Origin: Episyrphus balteatus
Lineage: Eukaryota; Arthropoda; Insecta; Diptera; Syrphidae
Length of the DNA stretch: 64,000 nucleotides
Direction of reading: 5' to 3'
NCBI RefSeq assembly: GCF_945859705.1
Contig: NC_079135.1
Span: 30,801,679-30,865,678 of the forward strand
Shown: piece by piece, positions 22,610 to 34,650 of the stretch
Position numbering within the stretch: the stretch's first letter is position 1
Layout: the number at the start of each line of letters is the position of its first letter
The notes under the pieces: generated by a model
What the model saw: the letters and a program-made list of their open reading frames with translations, nothing else
Database searches by the model: none
Told to the model about the DNA's origin: nothing
Position numbers and translations under genes: made by a program

Positions 22610-23620
22610 GGGCCATTTTTTTTTGAGTTTGCCAACTTGAGAGTTGACTATAACTCGAGAGTTGAAACGGAAGTTGTTATTTCTTTTTATTCACTAATTT
22701 ATTTTCTCAACTCTCCAGTTGAAGATCTAAAGTTGACCAACTACAAGTTTGAAAAATATCCCTGGGATATTAATGAAATATGGAACAAAAACTGTCATTT
22801 ATTTAAATTAAAATTTGAATCTGCCATGTCAATAGCATATTTGTATTCAATTTTGTGTTTACTTTTTCGATTTTTGTTTGCTTTTTCGATTTCTACTTGC
22901 TTTTGAATGTTAATTCGTTAACACAATGGGCAGGTTCAGAAACGTTAGGCACTAAATATTTAGGTAATTTCTCGGTCTCTGATTGGTCAGCTGTCAGAAA
23001 AAATCTTTCCAATTTAGGTAATTTTATTGGAAAGCTTACTGGAAAGTTAGGCAAGAAAATGTTCCCTAAAAATTTAGGAAAGTTTTTTTTGTCAACATGA
23101 CAGCAAATTGTTTTTAATTAAAGAATTAATTTAACAAAATTAAATTTATTTGTGTGAAAAACGATTAAAAAGTGCATTTTCGGTTATAACTTATATTATT
23201 TATTCATTAAAGTTAAGTGAAGTTTGGTGTCTTCCCCATGCGATCGGTAAAATACTTAAGTAAATTTCAAAATTTGACAATAGCATCATATCCAAACTAA
23301 TTTAGTTAATTTACTCAAAATTCCGTTCAGAAAATGAAGTTGCCTAAATATCTAGTCCCTAATATTTCATGAACGTGCCCAATAACTACCAACAAAATTT
23401 TGACAGAAAAAAAAAATTAAAAAAAAAATCTGAAGCAAACTCTCAAGTTTGGTCGGCAAATTTGTACTTTTAAGGGAAGTTGAGAAAACTGGAAGTTGAT
23501 CAACTCTCGAGTTTAAAATCGAAAGTTGAAAACGTTAACTTGGAGTGAATAAAACCAAATTCGGAAGTTGAGGATAAAAATCATCAAGTTATGTTCAACT
23601 CCGAGTGAACAAAATGGCCC
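22610..23620. mobile_element. PIF/Harbinger-like element, interrupted by another
   Basis: The ends are GGGCCATTTT and its complement, flanked by TTA (22607-22609 and 23621-23623). Inside the ends, both orientations of AACTTGAGAGTTG / AACTCTCGAGTTG / GGAAGTTGAG recur many times, a dense subterminal motif array. The interior is split at 22928-23380 by a different element; without it the length is about 555 bp. Open frames here (up to 89 codons) are repeat text. Confidence 0.87.
22928..23380. mobile_element. Nested element with GGGCANGTTCA ends
   Basis: The left end GGGCAGGTTCAGAAACGTTA and the complement of the right end, GGGCACGTTCATGAAATATT, share most positions and continue with ACTA-ATATTTAGG. 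AAT flanks both sides (22925-22927 and 23381-23383). A 3-bp TSD again suggests a PIF/Harbinger- or CACTA-type mechanism. It sits wholly inside the preceding element and is therefore younger. It has several internal TTTAGGTAATTT-like repeats. Confidence 0.8.
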
Positions 23621-23623
23621 TTA

Positions 23624-24058
23624 GTTTTAATATTTCATTAAAATCTCCTAACAAACTAAATTCCAACTGTATATTTCAAAAATTGTTTTTTTTTTGTAAA
23701 ACGATTCTGAAAGTTCAAAAAAATTCATCTTCATAGAAGAAATCACTGACGTAAATTTACCTTCAATGTAAATTTACAGAGTTTAATTTTAAGAAAAAAA
23801 GATTTAAGTTTATAATTGCGGGGAAAAAACACTGAAAATTGCTGAACTGAAAAGTAGCTCTCAAAAAAAGCAAAAAACATATTTCAAATTATATAAGATT
23901 GTAAGTCATTAGATTAGATAGGATAACTAATAAATAAAAAGAAGAAATACAAACAAATTTTTGCAATATAAACTTAATAAGCTTAATAATAAAATTAGTT
24001 TTTCCTTAAGAAAACCTATTCTAAAAACCTATTTAAAGAAGTATTTTAAAGAGAAAAG
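23624..24058. other. A+T-rich spacer
   Basis: Nothing was recognised; long A runs and no paired ends. Confidence 0.4.
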
Positions 24059-24776
24059 AAATAAAATGCACGACTGGGTCGCACGTACTTGCTCTTGTAG
24101 TTCAAAGCATCTTTATCTTAAATATCTATTGGAAATTTAAGATTTTGTGAAGAAAAAAAAATAAATAAAAACAAAAAAAAAAATCGAAAGTTAAAAAAAT
24201 TCAATTTTTTAAAAACTTTTTGAAAAACTTTGTTTTTTAATTTTTTTTTACATTTTACACTTCAATACCTATGATGTCTGTAAATTTTGAAAAAATTGAC
24301 ATATGCTTTGATGAAATATATGGACTTAAAAAACATGTCAATTTTTGAAAAACGGCAACGCCATATTTCCGCTCTTGGCATTTTTTGAGAAAAACTAAAA
24401 ACGCAGTTTTGTTGGAATCAATAAGAGTACTGCGCACACCAAATTTAAACGAAATCGTTAGAGCCGTTTTCGAGAAATTTGAAATACCTCGAAAACGTTA
24501 TATGGGAGATATGCGTTAAATTGGAGATATTAAAAAAATAAAAAAAACGGACCTAGGGAATTACGTAAAAATCATCTGTACCAAGTTTCAAGCAAATCCA
24601 TCCACCCGTTTAGGCGCTAGCTCGATGTACAGATGGACGCACAGACGCACAGACCGACGGACGCATGACGAAAACCACTTTTTTGATCTTCTCCATCATC
24701 GTAATGTTGGTTTTGATTAAAACCTCGATTTTTTTTTTCTACACGAAACCAATACTTGCCCTATAGAGCAAGTAAA
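24059..24776 (+). mobile_element. Dispersed repeat ending in ...GAGCAAGTAAAA, intact copy
   Basis: The element begins AATAAAATGCACGACTG, followed by TACTTGCTCTTGTAG, and ends CTATAGAGCAAGTAAAA, so ACTTGCTCT is inverted at the two ends. A second copy at 43111-46033 aligns along its length. Internal hallmarks are ATCGTTAGAGCCGTTTTCGA, CACCCGTTTAGGC and a GACGCACAGACGCACAGAC minisatellite near 24636-24665, then CTCCATCATCGTAATGTTGG. There is no coding sequence. I recall similar text from other fly genomes but cannot name the family. Confidence 0.85.
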
Positions 24777-24928
24777 AATAATCAGTGTTTAGAAGGGTAA
24801 ATGAAGTATTTAAGAAGAATGTAATTCCGATTAAGGAGGTTAGGTTATTCTGTGTTCTGGAACAAAACGTTTCTTATGATTAAATTTAAGAGGAGTAAAG
24901 TAATCCCTGACGTTATTTTTCAAAGCAA
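24777..24928. other. Short spacer
   Basis: No recognised features. Confidence 0.4.
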
Positions 24929-24930
24929 TA

Positions 24931-25082
24931 TGAGTCGTTATATTTAAATGTGTTATAAGTCACATTTTTCATGCTTTTCAAAAAATGTAAATTTTTTTTA
25001 ATCAAACCCAACAATTTAACGGATTTTTTGTAAAAATACAAAGTGGGAGATACGGTATACCACTTTTAAATATAACGACTCA
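24931..25082. mobile_element. 152-bp miniature TIR element (TA target)
   Basis: TGAGTCGTTATATTTAAA at the left is matched exactly by TTTAAATATAACGACTCA at the right, followed outward by TA on both sides (24929-24930 and 25083-25084). The centre is A+T-rich with no frame. The perfect 18-bp ends suggest a fairly young Tc1/mariner-type derivative. Only one copy is present in this window. Confidence 0.8.
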
Positions 25083-25084
25083 TA

Positions 25085-26520
25085 TTACAAAATGGCGTAT
25101 CTGTAGTGAATATCTGTACGCGCTCTAACAGTTTTCAATATAGTTTATCTTAAATCTTTAAAACCTTTTTTACGCATAGAAATACAACTTATTATTTTAT
25201 TTCTATAAGATCTTAAAGGTTCAAGCCTTATATTTTTATTTTTCAAAAAGGACTAACCGGCAGCTAATACTGTTTTAAAACCCAAACTCTTGTTCCCCTT
25301 TAACTGTCCCCAAAGGAATATTTACACATATCCAAGACAATTTTAACGTCTTTTGAAAATAAATTGACCAAAGATAATATCAATAAAATGGACTTTTCTA
25401 TTTGATGTTTATCCTTTCGTCCATTTATAGTTTGGAAAATGTAAAAGAAAATATATGTGTATAACTTTTTCTTGTTATTGTTTCTGAAAAAAAGAAAGCA
25501 AAAAAAAAATTATATCCACCCTTGCCTTGAAGCTTCATATTAAATTCTATTAGCAATTCGATTGGTCAACAAAAACTCTCAAAATGACCACACATTCCAT
25601 ATCTGCTCACACAATGGACAAATAAACTTTAAGTATCCAATCCACCAAATAGAAAACCAAAAACGAAAAAAAAAAAAAAATAAAATAAATAAATAAAAGA
25701 ATTCTACCCTGGGCGACATTTAAGAAAACACAGGCGCTACACTTGTGAACATCCTTATGCCAAGAGATATCATTACAAGGTTCAAAGTTCCCACTGTGCC
25801 GCAGATAGAAACTAGAAAGCAAACGGAAACTAGGGTGTTTTTAGTAGAAAAAAAAAAATAAAACCCCAAAACAATAACCTATCTTAACCACTCCCACCAT
25901 CTAAAGGACCTTTTATTGTCGAGAGAGCAAACAACCGATGATGGGAGGTAGTAAGGGGGAGCTGATAATATAGTGAACAATGATGCTTTCTGCTTCTTAT
26001 GTTGTTGATGTCTAAAACTTGAATCTACGCTGCAATTCGTGGAGGACAAATCTCAAGACGAAGCCTTGAAAAGGATATGAAAGTGTATATTTTTCTTCCA
26101 TTTCACAGCTATCTATTTCTAATGTCGACAACAGACTTTCGTATGTATGCGAGAGATAGAATAAAAAAAAAATATAAGAATCTGTCGCTGGTCCACCCAC
26201 CATGAAGGACGATAATGGTGGAAGGAGATGAACTATGAGTATAACAACTGCGACAAGCACTCTGAGTGTGGCATTGATAGCGTTGCGAATTCCTTCGCAA
26301 AACGGTCCTGCATAATCAAACAACCTATACTGTAACATATTAAGAATGTTGGGTGAATTTCACGAGATTTAAATCAATAGAAATTCTGCTACTAGGCAAT
26401 CTTTCAGCAATTGAGTGTTTGCCTTTTAACTTGTAACGTACATTCTTCAGTACGCTTTTATAAAGCTGAAACTTCCTCCCCTTAAATAAAAAAAAAAACA
26501 CCACATCTTAGAGTTTTCAA
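25085..26520. other. Unassigned, likely single-copy stretch
   Basis: No transposon ends were found. 25560-26340 is less A+T-rich than average and both strands show open frames of 60-108 codons without recognisable domains. The longest, 26012-26338 on the minus strand, is not ATG-anchored with any supporting signal and is not called. Confidence 0.35.
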
Positions 26521-26524
26521 AATA

Positions 26525-27110
26525 AGAGCTGTTTGCAATTTAACTGAAATGAGTACATTAGTTCCGTGTACTCTATGTCAACTATTTAAACAAATTGAGT
26601 ACCTACTCCTCTACAAAAATTCACTCATATCAAAACAGCCGATGAGAAAAAATTGGAATTTTCTCAAACATCTTTAATTAGGAAAGAATTGTAGTCCAAC
26701 TCAATAAGTACACTAAGTTGAGAACAGCAAATGAACCAAATAAAAAGGATGCTATAATATTATTTATTTGTACTCAATTGTACATTACTACAACTTTCAA
26801 TCGTTGTAAGGGATTAACAATTATTGTACTCCCTTTCAATATTTGCTTTTAACGTGTACGTATACTTAACTCCAATGAGTTCATTAGTTCAGTGAACTAT
26901 ACGCAAACTATTAAAAAAAGTTAAAAGTACCAAATCTCCTACAGAAATTGCATCTCTTTACATCGAAAAGAACCGCTACCCAAATCATTGAGTACATTGA
27001 GTTAAGTACACCAATTAAAACAAATAAAAAGAATGCTATAATTCATTTATTTGTACTCAATAGTACATTGCCACATTTTTAAATCGCAATTAGGAAAAAG
27101 TGTGCAAAAA
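26525..27110. repeat. Diverged tandem duplication rich in TGAGTAC / GTACTC
   Basis: GAGTACATTAGTTC near 26551 recurs as GAGTTCATTAGTTC near 26877. AATAAAAAGGATGCTATAAT near 26740 recurs as AATAAAAAGAATGCTATAAT near 27024, followed in each by TTTATTTGTACTCAATTGTACATT-like text. The period varies between about 284 and 326 bases because of indels. Both copies carry many TTGAGTAC and GTACTCAA words in opposite orientations. The family is unknown. Confidence 0.75.
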
Positions 27111-27415
27111 AAATCGGCTTCATACACTCAATGTACTCAATTCTTTTTACTAATTGCAACCAAAATGTACGCTATAATATTTGATATCAAAGGTGAAAAG
27201 TGATTCGATCAGAAAAATAAAAAAAAAATTGTGGCACTCGTAGGTTAACCTATTGCATTGCATTTTTTATCAACTTTTGCAATTATAACTATTATTTATT
27301 TTATATATTTTATTTTTAAAGTTTTTTCTTTGATATTAATTCAAGTTTTAATAAATGTCAAAAAAAAAAAAAGTTGTTGTCTAAAATCGGTTAACATTAT
27401 CAAAACGATATTTTT
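27111..27415. other. A+T-rich spacer
   Basis: Contains A runs (27361-27372) and no recognised elements. Confidence 0.4.
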
Positions 27416-27625
27416 TACAGCATTTTTACAGAATTTTGATATACAGTATTTTGCCGTACAGAATTTTACAAAACAGAATTTTGCATGTCAGTATTTTGTT
27501 GATACAGTATTTTGACGTACAGAATTTTGTATTTACAGTATAATGACGTACAGAATTATGGTATTACAGTATTTTGACCCCACAGAATTTTGTCGTACAG
27601 AATTTTGACAAGCAGAATTATGACC
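27416..27625. repeat. Minisatellite of about 14 CAGAATTTTG units
   Basis: Units of 15-16 bases with the core CAG(A/T)ATTTTG follow each other without a break, separated by 5-6 variable bases such as ACGTA or CCGTA. Some units show ATAATG or ATTATG variants. The array begins and ends gradually (CAGCATTTTTA, then CAGAATTATGACCCG), so decay at the edges is visible. No longer host repeat was recognised around it. Confidence 0.9.
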
Positions 27626-29423
27626 CGCTCCCTTATTTATATGTAAAATTATACAAAAAAAATTATTCCTTCAATAAGCCTTTATGTATATTTTTTCTAA
27701 ACCATAATAAAAGCCTATATGTTTTTTAATAACTTTAAAAATGATTTCTTGAAATCACACATTTTTCATGAAAAAAAGAAAATAACTTTTTTTTCCTTAC
27801 ACATCATACGGTCAATATTTTTACACGACAACTTATAATAAATTTTATACCATCTGAAAGCTTATTATTTAAGCTTTCAATATTTGCTTCAATCATGTTT
27901 GTACGACATCTAGATAAGAAGCTGACATATTTTGAATGCATAATTTTCACCAAAAATAAAATTTTAAATTGGCTTTCAGTCAAAAAATCAAATAGTTTTC
28001 ATTCCTGGTGAAATTCACCCTACCAATATTTCTCTAGGGATAACCAACCACCCAAAGCCAAGATACCAATGGACTAGTGTATTATGTGTTCACTGGCAAG
28101 CTCATCCTTTGATGTTTTCTATGTTCATATATATTTTTTTGCCATAGTTCAGTCTCCCCCGTTGGGTTGATGATAGTCTTGTGTTGAGAATTTCTTTTGG
28201 CGCTCTTCTGTTTGTCTTAAAAGCCTTGGATGTTCGATACTGTTCTCGACACACAGAGAGAAATTCTGAGAATGCGAGCACTTTCTGAAATGGGAAAATT
28301 TATTATGTTTTTACGCTTGGTTTGTTTTAACTTACCACTTCGACTACCTATATAAAGAGAGTTCTAGGATAGCCCGAAATTATAGTATAGACCCAACGAA
28401 GAAGGCAGCACATAATATTGAAGAAAAAAAGGACCACTATGAACGCATAATCAAATATACACTTTGTGCCCCCTCTGGTGGTTGGATGGAGGATGTGTCA
28501 CACATATGTGTCTTGTTGTGAGGCTTCTTCTTTTTTTTTTTTTTGAAGATACATAGTTTCTTTTTTTCTTCCAACCTCATTCCTCTTAAGTGGCAATATC
28601 GTTAAAAGCACTCTCCCAAAAGAAACGACTATACAAAAGGATGCGACGAACAAAAGGACTTTGGTCTTCCTCTTCTTCGAGGTAATAAAAATGGCGACTG
28701 TTTAGCTAAACACTTTTATTGGTAGAGACAAAAAAAAAAAAAAATAATAATATTCTTTGTGGAGTTTGAGTGTGTGTATTTATTAAACTAGTTACGGCCA
28801 TAAATTGCATAGATTTGCTATACTTGATAACAGAGTACGAAGTACTTAGCTGAAGAGAAGGGAAATTAAAATAAGATATTTTTCTTATGGCGAAAACTGG
28901 CAAACAAAAACTAAGAGTTTCTTATCAGAACATCACACAGTGGGTGGTATTTTTTTTTTAGAAGGAAAATATAACATCTAAACGAGAGTAATAAAGTATT
29001 TCTTTTTCAAGTAAACGTTAATTTTTAGCAATTAGTTGCAGAGATTCAGACAAAAAGATAAAAGAAAGGACATTTTGGAAAGATGACTAACTCATACATT
29101 AAGCTTGTGTGTGCAATCTGTTGGTAGAGAATAATTTGAGAACTATACTAAAATGTTAGATATTAACATTAGGAATAATCTGTGTTAAAAAGAAGTAGTG
29201 GTAAAAAATACATTTTTTAAATGTTTCCTGTATCTTCTTCTTTTTTTTTCTAAATTAAAAATTTCCCTTTAGTGTTCAAAATTACCATTGTTACAGTTTA
29301 TAATGTCTCATTTCAATATTGTTGACAAGATGTTATTCTCATCCGAGCTTTAAAAAACTATATTGAAATTTTCACCTGATCTTGAAGAGGAAAAAAAATT
29401 CTTGAGTTTTAAATATTATTAAG
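27626..29423. other. Unassigned, likely single-copy stretch
   Basis: No recognised genes or repeats. It includes T runs (28527-28544), A runs (28730-28744) and patches of more even composition near 28050-28700, with occasional CCACC and GGTGG words. It could hold regulatory sequence but nothing specific can be read. Confidence 0.35.
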
Positions 29424-29542
29424 AGCCAATTTTTCAATAGTCAGATAAACCTCAGATATAGCTTATTGCTAAGAATATCTATTTTTTTTTAAATTGACAT
29501 TATTCGTTTGATAGTCTAACTGATGATTGAAAAATCAGGGCT
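29424..29542. mobile_element. Miniature TIR element, AGCCNNNTTTTTCAAT ends
   Basis: The left side AGCCAATTTTTCAATAGTC and the complement of the right side, AGCCCTGATTTTTCAATCATC, pair with a small indel, continuing into CAGNTANAC. The right half matches 58493-58545 in reverse orientation, showing a dispersed family. It is about 120 bp with no clear TSD. Confidence 0.7.
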
Positions 29543-30151
29543 AAAAAGAATTAAATTTTAAAATAAATTGTGTTCATCATATTCTATCTATCTCATAAAC
29601 TAGTATATACATTTTTTATCAAGTTCGTTGCTCAGCTCTTTCGTTTCTTGTATGCATCGCAAGCTTGAAAATTTAAATCCAATAAATTTCAATTTAATTA
29701 CAGTTAAAATTTGATTAGATACATGAATTATTACTCATAGGTAGAATCACGTGTGCCTGTACGTAATTTTGAATCATGATGATTGAAAAACTAAAACAAT
29801 TTTTTTCTATTTGTTCTAAGTTTTGAAAAAAAAAAAAAAAAATACAATCAAATGTTGTCCATAATATTCGATTTTGTTGGAACTTACGATAAATTGGTGG
29901 AAAGGACTGGACAATTTGACATACATACCTACATAATGTAATCCAAGGGGTTCAAATATATTCAAATAATTGCTATAAAGAGTACTATCCACGATAGTGA
30001 AAATTTCATGCTTGTACATATATCAAAGTTCATAATTGTTTTGCTAAGCCAGCTGATTATTTTAAATAATAAACTTATAAAAAGTAGGCTTTTGACCAGT
30101 AAACTAAAACGTGCATTAAATACTAAAAAAATATCATCAAAACAACCTCAT
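29543..30151. other. Spacer with a dispersed TTCGTTGCTCAGCTCTTT motif
   Basis: GTTCGTTGCTCAGCTCTTT lies at 29624-29642; the same 19 bases occur inverted near 35483-35501. Otherwise it is plain A+T-rich sequence with an A run at 29825-29842. Confidence 0.45.
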
Positions 30152-30154
30152 TTA

Positions 30155-30293
30155 TGGCGTTTTCGATTGGCAGTCCGGAAGCGTCCGGAATCATTCTGAA
30201 AGCGTTTTATTCGTACAAAACTGACAGTTTTGTGTGAATAAAATTTTTTCAGAATGATTCCGGACGCTTCCGGACTGCCAATCGAAAACGCCA
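30155..30293. mobile_element. 139-bp near-perfect palindromic MITE (TTA target)
   Basis: TGGCGTTTTCGATTGGCAGT at the left end and its exact complement at the right begin arms of about 48 bp without mismatch. The arms then continue imperfectly to a centre near ACTGACAGT. TTA flanks both ends (30152-30154 and 30294-30296). It is more G+C-rich than its surroundings (GTCCGGAAGCGTCCGGAATC). The target and ends fit a PIF/Harbinger-like miniature. Nearly the whole element folds into one hairpin. Confidence 0.9.
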
Positions 30294-30614
30294 TTAGTAA
30301 AAAGGCAAATATCAATATTCTAAGTGTTCCCAATGGATTTTAATAATTTTTTTTCTATTTCAAGTCAGTTTATTTTACGAAAACTACCTCTCTGGTTCTT
30401 ATTTTAAACATTTTATTGAAACAATTTAAATTACAAAAACCAAAATTACGAAAAGTTTCTGAGGACTTTCAAAGTTTCTGAGGACAGATAGAACGCTTCT
30501 CAGAAGAGGAATTCTCTTCTTGATTTCCAAACAGAATTCACTCAAAATCACTAATATTTAAGGTAATTAAACGTCAATCAAAATTTCCTAGTGAAAAAAC
30601 AAAAATTTTTAATT

Positions 30615-30735
30615 TGATTATTCACCAATAGAGATATAAAATTTCAGAATTGAGTGAAACCGCTTCAAAGTGTTTTATTGGATTTCAGAATGAGGGAATC
30701 CTTGAGTGAAACCAATCGAAAACTACATACAAAAT
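30615..30735. repeat. Fragment of an AACCAATCGAAAAC-ended repeat
   Basis: TTTTATTGGATTTCAGAATGA, a short variable part and GAGTGAAACCAATCGAAAAC occur here and, with few changes, at 35530-35583, where the end reads CGGCATTA. The end is the complement of TGCCGTTTTCGATTGG, which resembles the TIR of 30155-30293. These may be truncated right ends of a longer relative. GAATTGAGTGAAACC near 30652 is an extra internal copy. Confidence 0.6.
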
Positions 30736-33155
30736 ACAATTATGTAATTTGGGCTTGGTAGAAAAATTAATCTTTTATACCGTTTACATTTGTTTAAAGC
30801 CCAACAAAGAAATTTAAGAAAAAAATTAAAATAAACCGTTTGAACCGCTTTAAAAAATATTTCTTAAAATACAAAATTTTAAAAAGTTCAAAAGAAATTA
30901 TATTATGTAATTGACAAAAAACACATTTTCCAATTATTATCAAGCCGTTTTCAAATCATAAGAATTTATTTTTCTAAAGAAAGTTTTTTTTTATAAAACT
31001 AAAAACCGTTTTTCTTAAATCTTACTTAATTTGGATAAAAAAGGGGACAACAAAAATGTATTGTATACAAAAATTATTCTAAATGAACTTTTCCCTACAG
31101 TAAATCATCTCAAAACTTACAACTTAAGAAAAAAACTGCTGGCATTCAATAAATTAAAAAAAAAAAAAAAACAGAAAATCATTGCTCCTCTACCCAACTG
31201 AAAACGAGAAAAAGAAAGAAGAAATTATTTATTTTGTCCCAGTTAAGTCTTTCAGAGACTAAAAGCGTTAAAAAGTCGCAAACGCAATTTTCCAAATAAA
31301 TCTTCTTAGATACTCAACGTTATTTGTAGAATGAGAATTTCTACTACCTTAACCTAACCAACCAGTCAAAAAAGACAAATTTTCCAAAAAAAAAAAAAAA
31401 AAAACAAGGGATGAAACTTGAGTTCAGGTCTTCCTCATGTTTGGAAGATTGGTCGATTTTCTTTTCATTTTTCTATCTCACTAATGTGAGTTAATGTTAT
31501 GGGGATTTTTCATTCTTTGAATTATACATACAAAAGGTAATGCTAGTCTTTGGCTATAGAAAATAAATAAAAATTCAATGGAACAATGTTTGTGCCGAAA
31601 GGTACATAATACCATAAGACGCAAGACAACTCACAGGCCATCGACAACAAATAAAAGTGCTTTCTTTCTATCGCCTTAAGAGGGAACAAAACAGATTGCG
31701 AAGTAAGAAATTTGCATACTCCTTGACGGCTTTTAAGGAGATTTTCCTTCTAAAAAAAAAAAAAGAAAAACTTAAAAGAAAAAAAGAAAAGACTACTTTT
31801 TTCCATTTTAGCATATACTTTTGTATAGAAGACATCTTAAATCATTTTCAAGGTAGAGCAAAGTTTTTCTTTCGATTTTTTTTTCTTACGCTGGTTTTTT
31901 TTTCCTTTAGCTGGTATAATACATTCAATCTTGCTTAAGAATCATTCGTCTTTCATATGAATGCTGACAATAAAGTCAGAAAACATGTTCTTACGGCTTG
32001 TTTCAGGGATTAATGACGTGGAAGAGGCGGGGACCAATCCAGACGGTGATTTACCCACGCATTTAAGCTGTAAAAATGAGTTTAATATTTAAAAATCTTC
32101 TTTTTTTGGGGAAAAGGTATCAGAAGTTTATAAGAAGTTACTCAAATATAGGAAATCATCATAATAGAATTAGAAAAAGAGGTGCGTAGTTATACTAACT
32201 TAAGTCACTAAAAAGGATGGAAATTAATAAGGATTTGTCCAGGATCTAAATTTCGTTTTTTGAAAACACTTTTCAGAACATTGGCTTGGCTTTGAAACAC
32301 TGAAAAACTTGACCTAAGAAAACTTTCTAAAAAACTCTTACCCCAAAATTCATACCTCTTGTTCTTATTCATAATTAAGTACACGGTTTAAAATTCTTTC
32401 GTAGTTTTTAATACAACATTTGGAATTAGGCCTTTTTCAAAACAAAAATTATGAGATTTTAATATTGCGATTTTGTTGCATAGTTTTTTTGAAATTTTTT
32501 TTGTTTTAATTTTAAATACAAAAAACTAAAATGTAATCAAAAGTATTGAAATATAAGAAAATTTGAGATTTAAACTATTTCCTTTGCACCTAAATTATAA
32601 CTTTATCTGATTAAGAATTGAAATAAAATACTCTTCATGTTTTTTTTTTTTTAATACAAGAAAATCAAATTTTAGTGAAACTGTTAAAAACGTAAACGAA
32701 AATGGAAGTTTTTTTTTTTTAAAGAAATAAATTATTTTGTGTCTGGATTTAGGGTTATCGCAATTTGAAAAAGGATCTATATAAAACAATTTGGGTATAG
32801 AAAAATGCATTTGGTAAGCTTTTTTCTGATAAAAAAAAAATGAAAAATAAAAAATCTGAAATTGCACTATTTTTAAGGCGTTTTGTGATTTTTCGAAGTA
32901 AAATGTATGAATTAATGAAAAAAATTTGATCGTCAATTAGATTTTACTTCACGTAGTTTTTGAAAAAAAAATAAAAGAGATAGATAGAAAAAATAGTAAA
33001 AAAAGAAAAAGAAAGAAATATCATTATAATAAACTGAAACTTTAAATTGATGAATACGTCCTTAATTTTTAATAGGTACAAAAATATTTAAATTTCAGTA
33101 AATTTTGTATTAGACTCAAAAATATATGCAATCAAAGTCTCTTAAGAATCGCACT
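30736..33155. other. A+T-rich, no recognised feature
   Basis: Frequent A runs (31156-31171, 31386-31404, 31754-31764) and T runs. Open frames of up to 113 codons (32595-32936, minus strand) are phenylalanine- and lysine-rich by composition. No paired repeats were found. Confidence 0.4.
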
Positions 33156-33159
33156 TGTC

Positions 33160-34650
33160 CATTTTCCATACATATTTCATCCAAAATGATACTTTTTATA
33201 ATTAGTGAAATGAAATGAACGATTCCCTCAGTCGTATAATACAAATAAATACAAATCAGTTGCGGCGAGTCATTCAGCCGCAATTGATTCAATTACATAA
33301 TTAACTGACATCGGCAGTTAGTGCGGTCGACCAGGCATTTACCATTTGCGCGTTGCGGTGGCAGCAAGCAGACAATACAGAAAAACTCAATTCTTTTCCA
33401 TCCATAGATCAAATTCAGCGGATAAATGATGATTCAAAGTTCGAACCCTTGTCAGAAGATCATCACTACAGGACGACCGACGCACAAAAACCGAGGGTGA
33501 GAGAGTGCGAGGGTGTGGCCATCACCATCACTGACTTTGCGGTTTCCAGAATATTATTGTTCTGCCATAAATCCACGACCACATTACTGCAGAATTGTTG
33601 TTTGTTCATGCATAACAAAATGAAAATAAAAAAAGGAAGAACCTTTTCTTCCAACCACATTTTTACAAACGAAAAACACAACGCGCACCCCAAACTCTAC
33701 AGATTTGCCAGAACAAATATTTACTTAGCCTATGCGGCTTATATGCTTCTGTGATGGAGAACGATTCTTCTGATTTGTATCCTTAAAAAAAAAACTCGGA
33801 TTTCCCTTTTTTTAATTGAAAGTAAACTACTGTAGACAGTTTATATCTCTTAAACTATAAGAAAAAGGACATGCCTGTCAATTTATCGTTATACATTGCG
33901 GTAGTGATTTCTTTTTTTTTTTAACACGCCACAATGTAAAAATGTCAAAAACAACTGTTACAAAAGAAATCAATGAACTGGAATGGTGCTACTATATCCT
34001 TCCATTAAGTCTTCAGCTAGAGTGTCCTTTGGATGAGCTCCTTTTTTTTCTGCAGAATTTATCGCTGTCACACTGGAGGCAGTCAAGTGATTTAATATAT
34101 TTTGTCATTTAGTTTTATCTTCAAAATTGTGTGGCAAATGACATGGCAACATTGTTTCATAGTCGAGAGGAAGATCTATAATGACACGATGTTGGTAAGA
34201 GAAGTGTGATTTATTGTGAAGACTCTATGTAAAATAATGTCCTTCCGAGGAAGTTAATAAAGTATCATGAAATTTCAACACCTGTTGCAAAAAAAAAAAA
34301 AAAACACTACGCGGTTGAAGGTATTTATCCTCAGTTTGTTGTTTTCCCATTCTCCACCAATATAGTCCTGACCAAGCCATATGGGTGAACAACTTCCAAT
34401 ATGAAAGGACTCCAAAAACAGCCAGATTCTGTAAAACCTCAATTTTACAATAATATTAGGTCCTGTTTTGTTGGGAAAGAGACAAAAAGTCTGTTTAACA
34501 ACGGTGGCGGCGCGGCAGCGTTTGCTCGAAGCGTGTTCACAGATTTTTTGGGGGGACAATATTCAAATTATTCGTCGTGTATTGTAAAATCACCCTTTTC
34601 ATTTTCAAAACTTTTTGAATATGGGAAGGATGTGTGTGTGTTTTGAATTG
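33160..34650. other. Less A+T-rich block, possible regulatory or transcribed DNA
   Basis: From 33240 to about 33760 composition is more even, with GTTGCGGCGAG, CAGCCGCAATTG (complementary to CAGTTGCGGC with mismatches) and GCGCGTTGCGGTGG. An open frame of 133 codons at 33353-33754 starts at TTG, not ATG, and its protein shows no family. It is left uncalled. No transposon ends were found. Confidence 0.35.

Noticed and set aside
33425..33450. B-box-like GTTCGAACCC near 33438
   Set aside because: No matching A box at a suitable distance upstream and no cloverleaf; not a tRNA.
33353..33754. Open frame of 133 codons
   Set aside because: Starts at TTG and the protein has no recognisable domain; a minus-strand frame overlaps it.
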